Part shown: piece after piece, positions 1 through 11,124 of the stretch
Position numbering within the stretch: the stretch's first letter is position 1
Layout of the letters: each line of letters begins with the position of its first letter
NCBI GenBank assembly: GCA_018296165.2
Contig: JACKQL020000184.1
Span: 1 to 64,000 of the forward strand
Length of the DNA stretch: 64,000 nucleotides
Origin: Termitomyces sp. T153
Lineage: Eukaryota > Basidiomycota > Agaricomycetes > Agaricales > Lyophyllaceae
Direction: 5' to 3'
The notes under the pieces: generated by a model
The model's database searches: none
The model's input: only the letters and a program-made list of their open reading frames with translations
What the model was told of the DNA's origin: nothing
Made by a program: the position numbers and the translations under genes

Positions 1-202
1 GTGAGGTTGGGTCTGGGATGAAGCATTAAGTTTGAATTACAAGGACCTAACCAAACGAAGTGAGGTTGGGTCTGGGATGAAGCATTAAGTTTGAATTACA
101 AGGACCTAACCGAACAAAGTGAGGTTGGGTCTGGGATAAAGCATTGAGTAGAATATCAAGGACCTAACCGAATGAAGTGAGGTTGGGTCTGGGATGAAGC
201 AA
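1..202. repeat. Tandem repeat, unit about 60 bp, roughly 3.4 copies
   Basis: The first 200 bases are consecutive copies of a unit of about 60 bp. Each holds GACCTAACC, a spacer of about 12 nt, then GGTTGGGTC. These two blocks are near inverted complements, so every unit can form a short hairpin with one G-T wobble. Related units recur at 2378-2490. The array runs off the left edge, so its full length is unknown. No coding potential is visible. Confidence 0.9.
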
Positions 203-240
203 GAGCTACAGGCCCGTGCCGAAGGCACGGGGCATAGCTC
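203..240. repeat. Long near-perfect hairpin at the end of the tandem array
   Basis: GAGCTA (203-208) pairs with TAGCTC (235-240), and CCCGTGCC (213-220) pairs with GGCACGGG (224-231) around a 3-nt loop GAA. The total stem is about 17-18 bp with one bulge. One arm of the same hairpin recurs at about 2494-2513 after the second block of tandem repeats, so it belongs to that repeat family. It stops exactly where the Helitron-like 5' end begins. Confidence 0.8.
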
Positions 241-241
241 G

Positions 242-1790
242 TCTATATAATATGGGATGATAGCCATGGGAAAGTGGCTGTGCCTATGTGACAACTTTTG
301 TGCTGAGTAAGGCTGACCAAGAACCTTCCTTTTTGAGTAACTTGGCTGTTTCACACTTTGAATAAGGGAAAAAATGGCATAACAGACAGCTTTGGTTGAT
401 AGCATGTGTACAATCAATCTATTGTTCTTTTGAGCTATTAAGATTGATTTTTCAGGCAATATTTAACTATTTTCAGCCTTTTTCAGGCATTACTCATGTG
501 AAATGTACTGCCTTTTAATGTACCTCTTCAACCAATGCTCCTGGCTGTTCTTTGAGGAAGAAGCATGTTCTATACTTGGTTCAAAACATGAGATTGGATC
601 AGACCCCTGATAACATTGCTCATGCAGCTTGGTTATTGGATGTTGGTGCTGGAAAAAACCTTGGGCCTGGAGAAACAGTACAAATTCTACAAACCAGAAT
701 CTGTGATGACAATTCTGTCACTGGATTGATCTCTTCCACTTATCCTCATATTGATCGCCATCAAGATGATCAGTATTATCTGGACTGTACCATCCTTTCT
801 GGCAAGAACTCTGATGTAGAGGATATCAATTCAGAGTTCTGCAGAGATGTGTAAGGGAAAAGAAAATCTTGCAGAGTGCAAAATCTATCATGTTTGATGA
901 TGGAAATGCTAATGGCCATAGATTGTATCCAATGGAATAACTCAACTCTTTGAGAGCCAGTAGGTTGTCTTTGGCTAAATTGGCTCTCAAGATTGGTGTT
1001 CCTGTCATGCTGCTCAGGAATCTAGATACAACTAAAGGACTTTGCAATGGAACAAGGATGATTGTCATCCACATCAGCACCAGAGTTCTTAGATGTCAGA
1101 TCATCAATGAGGATGCCAAGTTTGCAGGGATTAATTGTTTTGATTCTGAGAATCAACATGGATGTCTCTAAAGAGGATTTGTCAATTCCATTGCACAGGA
1201 AACAATTTCCAGTTGCCTTGGCCTTTGCTACAACAATCATTAAGTCTCAAGATCAATCAGTCAAGCATGTTGGATTGGACCTTCAATCAGGTTTTTTTGC
1301 ACATGGCCAACTTTATGTTGCACTTTCTCAATATGCATTAGGAGATTGTATCAAACTTATTTTGGCACCTGATGCTGGCAGGATGATATAACATCCCCTG
1401 TCATGACAGGTTCAGCCTGATATAACCACAGTTGTAATTACAGCACTGCTTGTTATATCAATCACATGTGATCATTGTCAAATGTTGAACTGGACAAAAA
1501 GAAATCAACCAAAGAGAATTGAACCAACAACCTTGTGGCTGACAGACATAACTGGAAGAAAGACACAATACAACCATTGAACTAACAGGCTCAGTACAAC
1601 ACATTAGGGCCTATGTACCCATGGGACCTGCCTGTTGAGTGCATGGTTAGCTTGGTTAGAGTTCAGTTAGAGTTCCAGTTAGGTAGTTAGTGGTTTGGTT
1701 AGGTTCTGTTAAGGTTCTGTTAAGGTTTTGTTAACATGCTTAGAGTTCCAGGGATATTTTGAAGGGGAGCTTGCTCCCCTTATCACAACA
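242..1790 (+). mobile_element. Deleted Helitron derivative
   Basis: The segment starts with TCTATATAATATGGGATGA and is alignable over about 150 bp to the 5' terminus of the large Helitron at 31081-30957 on the other strand. It then passes almost directly into the C-terminal part of a Helitron Pif1-type helicase (552-1391), so the Rep domain and most of the helicase are missing. A perfect hairpin with 9-bp arms AAGGGGAGC/GCTCCCCTT lies at about 1762-1781 and could be the subterminal hairpin of the 3' end, but I do not see a CTRR terminus after it. The right boundary is therefore approximate. Confidence 0.65.
552..1391 (+). pseudogene. Helitron Pif1-like helicase, C-terminal fragment
   Basis: Reading frames at 552-854, about 885-1171 and 1062-1391 together encode the C-terminal half of a Helitron helicase. 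The segment with LDQTPDNIAHAAWLLDVGAG and the segment with PVMLLRNLDTTKGLCNGTRM match the helicase of the large Helitron at 25466-26147 almost residue for residue. The tail contains a Pif1-type C-terminal motif (HGQLYVALSQ). Stops and frame changes at about 853, 939 and 1170 break the frame, and the Walker A region and Rep nuclease are absent. It is a dead fragment, useful because it preserves the helicase tail that the larger Helitron has lost. Confidence 0.8.
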
Positions 1791-2377
1791 AGTTTGTATT
1801 GTAATTAAGGCTCCATGGTCAACTGGTTATGGTTGTATCAATGGTTGTTTTTGGGATCGTGGGCACAGGTTCAATTCTCCCAATTGGCAAAATATTTGAC
1901 TGAAAATTGCCATTCACGTGATACTGTAGTTACAACACTGTTTATATTATGACTATGCTGTAATTACAGGCTGTTGTTATAATAAATGGATGGTATAGCC
2001 TGATTTTGGACCCAGAAAGCATATCAAGAAAGCCTGCAGATATTGTTAGAAGAAATCCTCTCAATGGTTTACAAATGTAAGTGTGACTTTCAATGGATTC
2101 AAACAACAAATTGCTACTTTATGAACTTCAGCACCTAATATATATAGCCTGACAGTGTGGTATAGATATTCTGAATAGTTTACAAATGTAAGTGTGACAG
2201 TTTAAATATTTACTTGGTTAATACTCACTTTGATAATTCTTAGCATCTCTAATATATACCAGTGGACATTGTAGTTTTTTGTTGATCATGTAATATAGAT
2301 ACATGATTGGTTTATATATAAATATCAGCATTGGATTGTAAAAGAAAAGCAACAGTTAGTGAACAAAATATAAAGAC
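1392..2377. other. AT-rich non-coding stretch
   Basis: I see no gene here. It contains the hairpin at 1762-1781, several near-repeats of a GTAATTACAG motif, short GGTTAGG/GTTAAGG runs at 1650-1740 and AT-rich filler. It probably represents Helitron-derived and other decayed repeat sequence. Confidence 0.5.
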
Positions 2378-2517
2378 CTAACCAAACAAGACCTAACCAA
2401 GCAAAGTGAGGTTGGGTCTGGATCTTAGCATTGAATTAACAAATCCAAAGACCTAATCAAATGAAGTGAGGTTGGGTCTGAGACTTAGCAAGAGCAGCAC
2501 GGGCCTGTAGCTCGTGT
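2378..2517. repeat. Second block of the GACCTAACC/GGTTGGGTC repeat family
   Basis: About two degenerate units of the repeat found at 1-202 lie here, ending with one arm of the 203-240 hairpin (CACGGGCCTGTAGCTC). The two blocks flank the Helitron derivative, suggesting that one original repeat element was split by insertion, although no clean target duplication is visible. Confidence 0.75.
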
Positions 2518-2597
2518 AACAAGAACCGAAAACAATCAGAAGTTGTCAACATTGCTTAGTCATCATTTTATGACCGTGTTGATACAGCACACTTGCC

Positions 2598-3453
2598 ATG
2601 CATCTTATCAATAATCCCCTCTATAAATGCTCCTTGGAAGAATCCGACCCAGCTCTGTGGTCTCCAAGCGACGTTAAAGCCCTTGTGACTCCTGGACCTG
2701 CTTCTTATCACTCCCCACGAGGACGTGTTCCAGTCTTCCCTGATCGTCGCCCAGTAGAGTGGTGGTTGGAAACGCTCCAGATTATGGATCGTCACACACA
2801 CAGCGAAGAAGCTATGTTCTCGAATATATTTGACCTGATCGAGTATGCTGCGCAACACGTCGGCGTTGACAGACAAATTTCTGTTGACAATGATGGCTCT
2901 CCCGAGATCGAGGTCAACGGCGAAAGCTTCAGTATTCCATTCTCTCTTGGCTGCAGCGTCAATGATAGTCCTATATTTCATCTTCTCGACAGTCTTGCGC
3001 GATATGAAGAGCGTCGTCAGCTGATTCCAGATTTGAAGTATGTCGCGCAAGACGAAGTTTCCACGGATTCATTTGATGTTGCTGCTTTGATTGCACAAGC
3101 TGCGAATCAGAAGGAGTGGTCTGCTGGGCCAGATGGAATCTACAAGGTCTACTAGAACATCTTTATTTGATTTTGATCATTACATTGATCCTAGTTGTTT
3201 TTTTCTTCTTCAGGCTCATGTTTTATACCCCACCTCCACTTACAAGAAATTGGTTTTGTTGACAGGCTGGGTTTCATACAGTACTGTGGTTGCTCTCAGG
3301 GAAGGTCATGAAATGCTTGAGCCCATCACCCTCAGTCGTGAGATCATTGACGTCCCTTGTGATCCTCACTGCGACTGGAAAGAGATTGTTCTTTTCCGGA
3401 TTATTGCAGGCCTTATTGATGAAAGCATTGAACTTTCAGCAAAGAGGTCCTAA
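2598..3453 (+). CDS. Hypothetical protein, 262 aa, one intron
   Basis: Exon 1 is 2598-3146 and exon 2 is 3214-3453. The intron 3147-3213 has GT...TTCAG ends and joins two phase-0 frames, giving 262 codons plus stop. An in-frame TGA about 20 nt upstream makes the ATG at 2598 the first possible start. The protein is soluble with no membrane segment or motif I recognise; notable stretches are a WWLETLQIMDRHTH segment near residue 55 and a hydrophobic C-terminal part (KKLVLLTGWVSYSTVVALREG). CpG frequency is normal, unlike the repeats around it. It may be the end of a longer ancestral gene cut by the repeats to its left. Function unknown. Confidence 0.5.
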
Positions 3454-3619
3454 TGGATGTTCAAGCTACTGTCGCTATTTTTTAAGGTAGTTGTTACCTT
3501 GATATATCACTTATTTGACATCTCCTGTTATTCCGATGAATGTATTACATAACCTCTGTCCTTTATTTAAACTTCAAGATAGGACCAAGGTCCAGACCGA
3601 AAGGACGTTAGTAGTATCA

Positions 3620-3967
3620 CACAGTAGCGGATTTGAGGTGGATTTGTGGGTGAATTTTGCTGTCAGACAAGATGGAGTCTGAATTCGTGTGATGAGACGC
3701 CCACACAAAAGATGCGATTGCGTGCGCCGCAACATATCCCATGGCTCCAGCTGCTGCCACTCCGAGAAAGAACAAGAAGGATCTTCCATTCACCCCTCTG
3801 AACAAGGGACTTTGGACTCGACAGCCCTTCAACCTTCATCATTCGATTGCTTTGTCATATCAAAAACTCAAAAAGTTGAAGGCGGATGTGACGCTGATTT
3901 GGAGTCAGCTTTAGCTCAAATCCAACTCCAGATATACCCCCAAATCCACCTCAAATCCGCTACTGTG
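3620..3967. mobile_element. MITE-like element with perfect 27-bp terminal inverted repeats
   Basis: A 27-bp sequence beginning CACAGTAGCGGATTTGAGG at 3620-3646 is repeated as an exact inverted complement at 3941-3967, bounding a 348-bp element. The 8 bases outside each end (TAGTATCA and TACTATCT) match at 6 of 8 positions, which would fit an aged 8-bp hAT-type target duplication. There is no transposase inside. A short piece of the TIR (CCTCAAATCCGC) recurs at about 4050. Confidence 0.75.
3741..3914 (+). CDS. Small ORF inside the MITE, 57 aa (doubtful)
   Basis: The frame starts at an ATG in good context (CCCATGGCT) and encodes a basic 57-aa peptide beginning MAPAAATPRKNKKDLPFTP. The opposite strand of the same bases is also open (3617-3832) and reads as a peptide with one hydrophobic segment (FLFFLGVAAAGAMGYVAAH). 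I cannot tell which strand, if either, is coding. A captured gene fragment inside the MITE is possible. No function is assigned. Confidence 0.2.
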   Translation: MAPAAATPRKNKKDLPFTPLNKGLWTRQPFNLHHSIALSYQKLKKLKADVTLIWSQL

Positions 3968-4503
3968 TACTATCTGATAAACGACTCGAATGCATTTGAC
4001 AATACCTGAAGGGTTCAGAAATTTCGAGAAATTTAGCCCACCCAGACCTCAAATCCGCAATTCTAGGACTTGGTGGATTTAGTAAAATTTTCCACGCTAT
4101 TTAGCGAACAAGTATTAGGGAGAGCGGGGTCCTTCTTGTTGTATTGATAGATGTTTACTAAACATTTGATCCATTCATTGGGCTGTATAATAAAAATAAC
4201 TGTTGCTCACTGAGTGGAAAAAGTGTTGTCGAAACAAGATCGTATGAATATGAGAGAGTACAAGAAATATATCTTGGAAATGTAGCTCTCACGACACGGT
4301 CGTGCGAGTCGTTGCATTGTGGCATGGTTGACCGTACGGCCAAAGTGGTTTTGGTAATGGGCAACATCCCGGCTCTTGAGTAATTATATCATTGGCTCAA
4401 GATTTCTGTTATATAGTTATCCAATACTCAATAGTGATGGAAACGTAACAATTACTTGTTATATCGAATACAGATCCACGAAGTATATACTTACAGAAAT
4501 AAA
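3968..4503. other. Intergenic, nothing recognised
   Basis: This is the 3' flank of the minus-strand INO80-subunit gene. It is AT-rich with no conserved frame. Short open frames are present on both strands but show no codon bias or splice support. Confidence 0.5.
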
Positions 4504-5707
4504 TTAGCATGAGGTAACATCCATAGCAGCCTCCAACTGCTTCAAACACGACATCCCACACGCGCCTCTCGTTAGATCCTTGACCAGCCGATACCGAAAC
4601 GGCTTACCACACCCCGGCACCGCGCAAGTCGTCGGCCGCGGTAGTGGTCGTTGTCCAGACACTTCACTGTGCGGTGAAGATATCGTCTTCGTCTCCTCAG
4701 TCGGTGGAAGCGCACACGTCGGGACAGAAAACGTGATTTGCATCTGCACACTGGCATCCGCGGGCTTCTCACCATCTGCCATAGGTATGCGTGACGTCGA
4801 GACCCAGCGGTACATCGTCGGGATCTGAACCTCTCTCTCCGGAAGTTCCTCCTCGGCCTCCTCGTCCTCGACCATGGCGTCATCATCTTCACCTTCGTCG
4901 TCGTATTGTTCTTCGTCTGCAACGGATTTTTTGAGATTCTTTTTCGGCCTGGAGGGGGTGCAGACTGAATTAGAATTGGAGCGCGTGATGTCGGCAGGGG
5001 CGATGTCATCTATGTCTGTGCGTTGGGCGGTATTCCGTTTCTTTCGGGGACGCGATTGTTTTTTGAGGAGGCGGTTGATAGTTTCAAGCTGTGCTAGGCG
5101 ATTAGGGCGACAATTTAGACAAGTATGAATCTGCGTGAACACATGCCTTTTCGTCCTCGAGCTTCTTCTCAGTGAGGTTCTTACGTTTCCTCGCTGTCTC
5201 TTCCCGTCGAAGGGCGAGCTCTGATTCGTTAAGAGGCGCCTTCTTCTGTCGAGAGCTACCAAGCGAGACGTGAGATGGATCCATAACGTTAGCCAGGACA
5301 GCTTGTCTCGAAGTTAACGGCCGTTTTCTCGGCAGCTGAGAGTCCATAGAGTCTTCCGACTCAACCGTAGGCGTCTCATATCTGCGCGACGCATGTATCG
5401 CTGGCAACTTTAACCGAATCTTCAAATTCACCTTCGGAAGGTCGTCCGTGTCCGACTGAACCTCGTCTTCTTCCTCGTCTTCCTCATCTTCATCACCCTC
5501 TTCCTCCTCATCGTCCCCCTCTCCCTCAGCGACAGCCTCAATATCTACGTTCGAACCTTCCTCGTCATCAGGCTCATCCTCTATCATCCGTTCTTGTAGC
5601 CGTCTCCGGCGTCGATCGCGGCCCACCGTCTCGATATCCACATCCGAATCAAGCTGCATGTCTGAGCGCAACGCGCGTGCACGACGGGTACGAGTAATCA
5701 TAGGCAT
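4504..5707 (-). CDS. IES2: INO80 chromatin-remodelling complex subunit, Ies2/INO80B type
   Basis: Exon 1 is 5707-5147 and exon 2 is 5088-4504, giving 381 aa. The N-terminal half is very acidic (runs of E and D around residues 45-80). A PAPA-1-like block follows: the conserved ALRREETARKRKNLTEKKLEDEK, then LETINRLLKKQ after splicing, and further on a YRWVSTSR segment. The C-terminus carries a Cys-rich finger (CAVPGCGKPFRYR ... CGMSCLKQLE). In the family this subunit binds and stimulates the INO80 ATPase in the nucleus. The intron (5146-5089, 58 nt, branch-like CTAAT) appears to use a GC donor (AAG|GCATGT) with acceptor CACAG; an in-frame GT alternative (GCAT|GTGTTC to CCTAG) is also possible and alters two residues. 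Confident in the family, less in the exact junction. Confidence 0.85.
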
Positions 5708-6129
5708 GGTTCAAAGTCAAAGTCAAGTAAGGTAGTGCAGTGTATGTATGTAAGAGCTCCAAATCAGTCATTTCTTCGACATCATTTCCCAGGCTGACGA
5801 TGGAGACCTTACCACTATTGGACTCCGGATCATTTGCTCGATAGCTGAACGTTGTTCCGCGGGATGACATCTGCAACTGAGCGAAATGGGTGTACTAAAA
5901 GAGTCAGGAGTCGAATGAGGCGGTACATGTTTGGGTCGGATAAGCGAGGAGAATTGTCGCGGTGGCGCAGGCGTCTGCACAACATTGTTAAACAGAAAGC
6001 GATTGACTACACAAGGCAAAGATATTGCTGGTATTAAAGAACACAGTAAGTACCGCATTCTCATACATCATAATTAAGAATGGTCTTCACAGAAAAGGAC
6101 AAAATCGTTCAAAAAGAAGAAGAAAGTAT
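5708..6129. other. Intergenic region upstream of the INO80-subunit gene
   Basis: It holds the presumed promoter of the minus-strand INO80-subunit gene and the 3' flank of the first tRNA-Gly. No gene is recognisable; short open frames on both strands lack splice or codon support. Confidence 0.5.
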
Positions 6130-6219
6130 GCATTAAGGGGGAATCGAACCCCCGGCGGGTCGAAATTGAGACAGATCACATCGTGGCAACGACCCAGGTT
6201 ACCACTACCCCATTAATGC
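6130..6219 (-). tRNA. tRNA-Gly (anticodon GCC), with intron
   Basis: Read on the minus strand, the acceptor arm GCATTAA pairs with TTAATGC, the D-arm is TGGGGTAGTGGTAA-like, and the T-arm is CCGGGGGTTCGATTCCCCC. The anticodon stem GGTCG/CGACC encloses a loop TTGCCAC with anticodon GCC once an intron of about 20 nt just 3' of the anticodon is removed. The encoded length is 90 nt including the intron, with no encoded CCA. Confidence 0.92.
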
Positions 6220-6645
6220 TTGTTCAATGTAGGATTAACGTATATCTCCAATCTAAAGCTTTTTTTTTGGCTTTGCCCTTCCCTCGGGTCCCACTATGTT
6301 ACATCTGTATTTCCATCTCTTGTCACATGTGAATTTACTTTCTTGACTCGATAGGGGTAAGAACATCAACTTCATCATCGTGATCAAGGTCAGATATCCA
6401 AAGTCTACTGAGCAAGTCATGCGAGACGTGGTCATCCACGCCGAAAGATCTAGTTATGAAAACGCTGTTGATCGACAAGGAGGCTTTCGATGAACATACG
6501 AACCAAATAGGTAATCCTATTATCTAGAACACAGGGCAGCATTTAAATATATATCATGTATTAACGGTGCAGGTTACACTATTGTTCCTGATCATGAAAA
6601 GAAAACACTACATCACTCGGATTAAAGAGCATTAAAGATTAAAAT
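6220..6645. other. Spacer between the two tRNA-Gly genes, partly duplicated
   Basis: No protein gene is seen. A segment at about 6450-6490 (GAAAACGCTGTTGATCGACAA) resembles 6815-6845 beyond the second tRNA (GAAAACGGTGCTGATCGACAA), so the tRNA was duplicated together with flanking DNA. Confidence 0.6.
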
Positions 6646-6729
6646 GCATTAAGGGGGAATCGAACCCCCGGCGGGTCGAGACAGATCATGCTGTGGCAAC
6701 GACCCAGGTTACCACTACCCCATTAATGC
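6646..6729 (-). tRNA. tRNA-Gly (anticodon GCC), with shorter intron
   Basis: This is identical in acceptor, D, anticodon and T arms to the tRNA at 6130-6219, but the intron after the anticodon is about 6 nt shorter (total 84 nt). The two lie about 430 bp apart on the same strand and are clearly a tandem duplication whose introns have diverged while the mature sequence stayed constant. Confidence 0.92.
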
Positions 6730-6929
6730 TCAGAAAGTAAAGGATCGATGCATCCCAAAACGGGGTGATCAATGCTGAAGACATGCACACAAGCTTTGGG
6801 ACCTGTTAGACGAACCAGTTCTGAAAACGGTGCTGATCGACAACGCAGACGAAGGCATTATCCCAATCAAAGAGCAATCATAGAAGGTCGTCCTAAAGCC
6901 TGATACATAGCAAACATCTCACCAACCTT

Positions 6930-8028
6930 CTAAACAGCAAAATTATACTTGACTCGCGCCCTCCACTCAACAAACGCCGGCCATAACCAATACAACAAAT
7001 GACCCGCTCTCATAGTCGACGGCATGAACACAGTCCTCTCACCCGCATCTACAGCCTCGATACACCTTTTCGCTACATCCACACGCTTCAACCCATGCTT
7101 ATTAGGATCGGTTTCGCGGACCGGGCCAGTATCGACGGCTGAGGCGCGGAAGTCGCCTTCGACGGTGGAGGGCAGAACGCAGGTGAATGCGATGGAAGGG
7201 TGTTCAATTGAGAGGGCTTGGTAGAGGACGAGCGACGCGGCTTTTGTTGAGGCGTAGAGGGTGCGTGTCGGCGGGGGGATTACCGCGGCGAGAGAGGAGA
7301 TAAGAAGGATTGACGGGGATGAGGAAGAGGATATAAGGAGGGGGATCTGTGGGTTACGATGATACATTTAGGGTCAATAAGTGGAGTTGTGGCGGAACGC
7401 ACAAAGGTGACAGCAGCAATGAGGGGCCCGGTGTAGTTTCCACGTGTTGCGGCCGCAGAGATTTCAGCGGCGCGTTCGATTCCATTGATCGAGGCTTGGG
7501 AGGGTGTGAATGAGGTTCCGCTGGGATCTGCTTCGATACCTGCGATGGCCATGAGAGGTTGAAGAGCCGACACGCCTGCTGCGACTATTAGTGTATCCAC
7601 GCCCTGCCATTCTGTAATTTCAGTTCATAAGAGAAAATGCTGAAGAAGAGGAAGAAAAACTCACCTTTCTGTAACGTCTCTCTTAGCTTCACCATATCTT
7701 CCACATTCGCAAAGTCGGCGACGACGCCAAGTACACGTGTCGGCGATTTTATGCTGCTAACGGCCCTACACTCCTCTACGACCACCGCGATCTTGTCTGT
7801 CCGTCGACCGACTACACACACACGTGCACCACGCTCCGCATACTGTTTCGCAATGCTTTCGCCGATTCCACTAGACCCACCGAGAACAAGAACACGTTCT
7901 TCATTTTCGAGGACTTTGAGGGTACGCAGAGTAAGTGAACGCAGATAGAGACGTCTGAGCGTGAGAACAATGGGCGCAAGAGCAAGAATGGCGAGGCCTT
8001 GTCGACTTATTCCGGATCCAGGGGTCAT
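6930..8028 (-). CDS. Short-chain dehydrogenase/reductase, N-terminally membrane anchored
   Basis: Exons are 8028-7665, 7611-7403 and 7346-6930. The 53- and 56-nt introns (AAAG|GTGAGT...TTACAG and TTT|GTGCGT...CCACAG) join into a 329-aa frame. A hydrophobic segment at about residues 11-24 precedes a Rossmann fold with the NAD(P) motif LGGSSGIG (49-56). The middle contains VDTLIVAAGVSAL, and the catalytic motif is YASTK (Tyr222, Lys226) with a Ser at about 208-209. Membrane-anchored SDRs of this layout include 3-ketodihydrosphingosine reductases and 11-beta-hydroxysteroid dehydrogenase-like enzymes. The sequence fits that broad group, but I cannot assign a substrate. Confidence 0.85.
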
Positions 8029-10827
<2,799 letters not shown>

Positions 10828-11124
10828 GGAACTCCCGGGGCGGTTGCGGCCATTTCCTTAGGCTGGAGTCATTAGTAAAAGAGTTTGTCAAGACTCGATA
10901 CCGATTTCAGTCCTATCCATGTGTATAGCATCCATATATACAGCATCACGGTGTCGCGCACAGCTACAAATATTGATATCTGGACGCTTCGACGGCAATC
11001 CATTATTTGTAAAATTCAATCGGCCAAGGAAGGCTAGACCGTCTGCTAATGACCTCGGATCTTGCTATGAATGTCTCCCAGAAACCTAACCCTAAACACT
11101 GGTTTCCTTCCAACTTGAACCACC
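10828..11124. promoter_or_regulatory. Intergenic spacer: MET2 3' end and E2 promoter
   Basis: This 297-bp spacer lies between two plus-strand genes. A CCTAACCCTAAACACTGGTTTCCTTCCA segment directly before the E2 start codon (positions about 11086-11116) is retained in both E2 pseudogene copies, showing that their duplication included the upstream region. No defined promoter element is recognised. Confidence 0.4.

Noticed and set aside
1..202. CCTAAC-containing tandem repeats as telomeric or subtelomeric sequence
   Set aside because: The unit is about 60 bp with CCTAACC only once per unit; there is no TTAGGG-type array.
1..202. CRISPR array
   Set aside because: Repeats are directly adjacent units with no unique spacers, and the genome is eukaryotic.
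4572..5128. Additional ORFs overlapping the Ies2-type gene
   Set aside because: They are other-frame readings of acidic and basic low-complexity codons.
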